NCBI GenBank assembly: GCA_040751755.1
Contig: JBFMHC010000020.1
Coordinates: 1 to 64,000 of the forward strand
Direction: 5' to 3'
Source of the DNA: PFJX01 sp040751755
GTDB taxonomy: Bacteria > Pseudomonadota > Gammaproteobacteria > Burkholderiales > Thiobacillaceae
DNA: 64,000 bases
In this document: piece after piece, positions 61,246 through 64,000 of the stretch
Layout of the letters: the number at the start of each line of letters is the position of its first letter
How positions within the stretch are numbered: the stretch's first letter is position 1
Position numbers and translations under genes: made by a program
The notes under the pieces: model-generated
What the model was told of the DNA's origin: nothing
Database searches by the model: none
The model's input: only the letters and a program-made list of their open reading frames with translations

Positions 61246-63870
61246 ATGAAAAAATCCATTCGAATCAGTGGGTTGTTGTCGGCGCTGCTGCTCGTGTACG
61301 GCGGGGCGCAGGCCGCTGGCCTGGGGAAGCTCTCGGTGCTTTCCGCGCTTGGCCAACCCCTAAGGGCGGAGATCGAGCTGGTCTCCGTCACCAAGGATGA
61401 ACTCTCCGGCATCAATGCCCAGCTCGCCGGCGGCGAGATCTTCCGCCAGGCCCGCGTCGAACGCTCCAGCGCCCTGGGCGCCCTGCAGTTCAGCGTCGAA
61501 CAGCGTACCAATGGCCAGCCCATCGTCCGCATCACCTCCAGCGCGCCGATGTCCGAACCCTTCCTGGACATGCTCATCGAGCTGAACTGGAGTACCGGGC
61601 GCATCATCCGCGAATACACCATCCTGCTCGACCCGCCCGCCGAGGCCCGTGCGGCCAAGCCCGAGCCGATCAAGGCGGCCAGCACTGCAACTGCCGCGCG
61701 TGAGCCCGCGCCCGTCGAGGCCACCAGGCCCGCGCCGGAGGCCGCGAAACCCGCCGCCAAGCCCGCCCCCGCGCCGAAGCCGGAGGTGACCCGCTATGGT
61801 CCGGTGAAGCCGGGCGAGACCCTGCGCAGCGTCGCCGGCCGCGTGAGGAGCGGCGAGGTGACGCTGGAACAGATGATGGCCGGCCTCTACCTGACGAATA
61901 AGTCCTCCTTCATCGACGGCAACATGAACCTGTTGAAGAAGGGGGCCGTGCTCAACGTGCCCACCGCCGAGAGCGTGCACCTCAAGACCTCACCGGCGCA
62001 GGCTGTGCGCATGGTGCGCGAACACCTGGACCAGTGGCATGCCTATCGCGGCAAGGTCGCCGAGACGGCCGGCGAGATGCCGGAGTCGCGCGCCGCGGCG
62101 CCCGCCGCCGGCAAGATCACCCCGCGCGTCGAGGACAGGGCCGGCGCGGCCCCGGCGCCCAAGGACGTGCTCAAGCTGTCCAAGGGCGAACCGGCGTCGG
62201 GCAAGCCCGACGCCAAGACCCAGGAGCGTCTGCAGTCGCTGGAGGAGGAACTCGCCGCGAAGTCGCGCGCCCTGCAGGAGGCGCAGGACCGCGTGAGCCA
62301 GCTCGAGCGCGCCGTGCAGGACATGCAGAAGCTGTTGGAGCTGAAGTCGCAGCAAGGCGCGGCGCCGACCCCGCCCGCGCCGGAGGCGGCTCCTCCGGCA
62401 CCGCCACCCCAGCCCGAGGCCGCGCCGCCTGCCGAGCCCGCGGCCGCGCCGGCCCCCGTGCCCGCGCCGCCCGCGCCGGTGGAGGACGACAGTTCCTGGA
62501 TCGGCACCTTCCTGCGCAACCCGATCTACATCGGCGGCCTGGTTGCCGCAGGCCTGCTGTCCGGTCTGCTCTGGATGATGATGGCAGGCAGCCGCCGCCG
62601 CCAGGGGCTGAACAAGTTCGAGGACAGCATCATGACGGGCGGCGAGTTCAAGAGCGGCGCCGTCTTCAATACTGCGGGCGCGGCTGCCGGCACCGCCGCG
62701 GCGCCGTCCAACACCGAGGGCAGCATGCTGCTGACCGACTTCAGCCGTCTGGGCCTGGGGGCGATCGATACGCACGAGGTCGACCCGATCGCCGAGGCCG
62801 AGGTCTACATGGCCTACGGCCGCGACTCGCAGGCGGAGGAGATCCTCAAGGAGGCCCTGGACAAGGACTCCAGCCGCCACGAGATCGCCCTCAAGCTGCT
62901 CGAGATCTACGCTGCCCGCAAGGACCCGCTGGCCTTCGAGACCACCGCAAGCGAGCTGTATGCCGGCCTGGGCGGTCAGGACACGCCGGTGTGGCAGTGC
63001 GCCGCGGAGATGGGGCGTTCCATCGACCCGGAAAATCCCCTGTACCGCATGGCCCAGGGGCAGCCGCTCGCCGCCGAGGCGGAAGCCCCCGCGGTGGCTC
63101 CTGCACCCGAGCCGGTGCCGCAAGCAGCCGCCGAGGCGGACGACCTGAGCCTCGATTTCACGCCTTCCGCGGCCCCTGCAGCGGCGCCCGTAGCCGAGCC
63201 CGAACCCGTGGCCGCGTCTGACGAGGGCCTCGAATTCACCAGCGAGTTCCGGGCCGCCACGCCCGCCATCGAGGAGACCGCCCCCGTCGAGGAAGAGGTG
63301 GTGCTGGAGTTCGAACCCACCGCGCTCGAATTCGAGGTCGAGGCCAAGGAAGAGCCTGCCCCCGAGTTGGAGATGCCGGCCGAGTTCGCCATGCCCGAGG
63401 CCCTGCCCGAGGTCGCCGAAATCGAGGAGGTCGCGGAGTTCACCGCACCCGAGATGGAAGTGCCCGAGTCCCTGCCCGAGGCCCTGCCGGAGGCGGAGAG
63501 CCTGGAGTTGACCGCGCCCGCCATGGAGGTGGTCGAGGAGGTCGCCGAACCCCTGCCCGAACTCGACCTCAGCAGCATCGATCTGGACCTCGTTCCCGAA
63601 CCCGCCAGCGAGGCCGTGATCGAGGAAGTGGCCGCGCCCAGCCTCGACTTCGAAACCGAGCTGGAGGCCGCCGCCGCGCCCGCCGAGGCCCCGGCGCCCG
63701 GCATCGACCCCGCCCTGTGGGAGGAGGTCAACACCAAGCTCGACCTGGCGCGTGCCTATCTGGAGATGGGTGACCGCGAGGGCGCGCGCGAGATCCTGCA
63801 GGAAGTGGCGCAGGAAGGCGACGCGGCGCAGCAGTCCGAGGCCAACAAGCTCCTCGCCGAGGCGGGCTGA
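61246..63870 (+). CDS. fimV: FimV/HubP-like polar scaffold protein
   Basis: 874 residues. A signal peptide (SIRISGLLSALLLVYGGAQA) is followed by the FimV N-terminal domain (GLGKLSVLSALGQPLRAEIE), a LysM-like peptidoglycan-binding part (about 180-245; YGPVKPGETLRSVAGRV), a coiled coil near 325-370, a Pro/Ala hinge and a membrane helix at about 425-445 (YIGGLVAAGLLSGLLWMMMA). The long cytosolic part is very acidic and Glu/Pro-rich, and ends in the conserved TPR-like motif LDLARAYLEMGDREGAREIL. FimV organises type IV pilus assembly and the cell pole. GGAG precedes the ATG; asd-usg-fimV is a conserved order. Confidence 0.94.
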   Translation: MKKSIRISGLLSALLLVYGGAQAAGLGKLSVLSALGQPLRAEIELVSVTKDELSGINAQLAGGEIFRQARVERSSALGALQFSVEQRTNGQPIVRITSSAPMSEPFLDMLIELNWSTGRIIREYTILLDPPAEARAAKPEPIKAASTATAAREPAPVEATRPAPEAAKPAAKPAPAPKPEVTRYGPVKPGETLRSVAGRVRSGEVTLEQMMAGLYLTNKSSFIDGNMNLLKKGAVLNVPTAESVHLKTSPAQAVRMVREHLDQWHAYRGKVAETAGEMPESRAAAPAAGKITPRVEDRAGAAPAPKDVLKLSKGEPASGKPDAKTQERLQSLEEELAAKSRALQEAQDRVSQLERAVQDMQKLLELKSQQGAAPTPPAPEAAPPAPPPQPEAAPPAEPAAAPAPVPAPPAPVEDDSSWIGTFLRNPIYIGGLVAAGLLSGLLWMMMAGSRRRQGLNKFEDSIMTGGEFKSGAVFNTAGAAAGTAAAPSNTEGSMLLTDFSRLGLGAIDTHEVDPIAEAEVYMAYGRDSQAEEILKEALDKDSSRHEIALKLLEIYAARKDPLAFETTASELYAGLGGQDTPVWQCAAEMGRSIDPENPLYRMAQGQPLAAEAEAPAVAPAPEPVPQAAAEADDLSLDFTPSAAPAAAPVAEPEPVAASDEGLEFTSEFRAATPAIEETAPVEEEVVLEFEPTALEFEVEAKEEPAPELEMPAEFAMPEALPEVAEIEEVAEFTAPEMEVPESLPEALPEAESLELTAPAMEVVEEVAEPLPELDLSSIDLDLVPEPASEAVIEEVAAPSLDFETELEAAAAPAEAPAPGIDPALWEEVNTKLDLARAYLEMGDREGAREILQEVAQEGDAAQQSEANKLLAEAG

Positions 63871-64000
63871 TTGCACCCGGCCAGCCGGATCCTCGTCTAT
63901 GTCCTCGCAGCCCTGGTGATTCCAGGGCTGTCTTTTTTCCCGCTGGCGATTTTGCTGGCGGCAGCCCTGCTTGCCATCGCCCGGCTGCACCGCCGCCCAC
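63871..64000 (+). CDS. Membrane protein start, partial
   Basis: A TTG directly after the fimV TGA opens a frame to the window edge: LVYVLAALVIPGLSFFPLAI and LLAAALLAIARLHRR give two hydrophobic segments, a plausible inner-membrane N-terminus. No motif identifies it. The start is uncertain, and the right edge cuts the gene. Confidence 0.45.
   Translation, partial: MHPASRILVYVLAALVIPGLSFFPLAILLAAALLAIARLHRRP

Noticed and set aside
63060..63720. Repetitive Glu/Pro/Ala DNA in fimV as a CRISPR or tandem-repeat array
   Set aside because: The repeats are irregular, in frame and part of the acidic cytosolic region typical of FimV.

Overview
The window is GC-rich bacterial chromosome, almost fully coding, with no rRNA, tRNA, CRISPR array, transposase or phage gene that I could see. 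The gene set (leuC-entericidin-leuD-leuB-asd-usg-fimV, an extra IF-1 beside a cold-shock gene, a methanolan-like exopolysaccharide operon, PPK2, a P460-type cytochrome) suggests a betaproteobacterium, perhaps near the Thiobacillus/Nitrosomonadales lineages. That placement is inference from gene content; no marker gene settles it.

Layout. 1-11939 (minus) is an exopolysaccharide operon: export porin, outer-membrane barrel, chain-length protein, tyrosine kinase, three glycosyltransferases, a large secreted lipoprotein with a glycosidase-like domain, and an acyltransferase running off the left edge. 12135-15236 (plus) holds lon and an unknown methyltransferase-like gene. After a 338-bp gap come an FAD amine oxidase (15575-16717) and a tight four-gene set (16819-20961): C39-like peptidase, RimK-like ATP-grasp ligase, GCS2-type ligase and N-formylglutamate-amidohydrolase-like enzyme. 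This is the best candidate here for an uncharacterised biosynthetic or peptide-modifying system. 20994-25919 has a secreted SoxB-like 5'-nucleotidase, an OmpR/EnvZ-type pair and a histidine phosphatase.

25951-30547 looks like a stress regulon: cytochrome P460, ECF sigma and anti-sigma on the minus strand, and divergently a small secreted repeat protein, a Tat-exported beta-propeller and a DUF305 protein. Two copies of one promoter-like motif (GGGAATAA-N16-TTYATGGGC) face outwards from the shared intergenic region, suggesting that the sigma factor controls both arms. 30712-43322 is mostly housekeeping: gpmA, a small secreted Cys protein behind OmpR-like boxes, a hybrid sensor kinase, phosphofructokinase, a PhoD-like protein with a degraded active site, cold-shock protein and IF-1, a MOSC protein, a periplasmic carbonic anhydrase, an ABC-F ATPase interrupted in frame by a palindromic repeat, a DUF2202 ferritin-like protein and PPK2.

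43453-51318 (minus) is the pyruvate dehydrogenase operon aceE-aceF-lpd followed by a TonB-dependent receptor. 51501-64000 (plus) carries an M17 aminopeptidase, aroC, a YdcH-like protein, an MFS transporter, the leucine genes, asd, usg, fimV and the start of a membrane protein. Most start choices were made from ribosome-binding sites, signal peptides and 4-bp stop/start overlaps, because the high GC content opens many long false frames on both strands.
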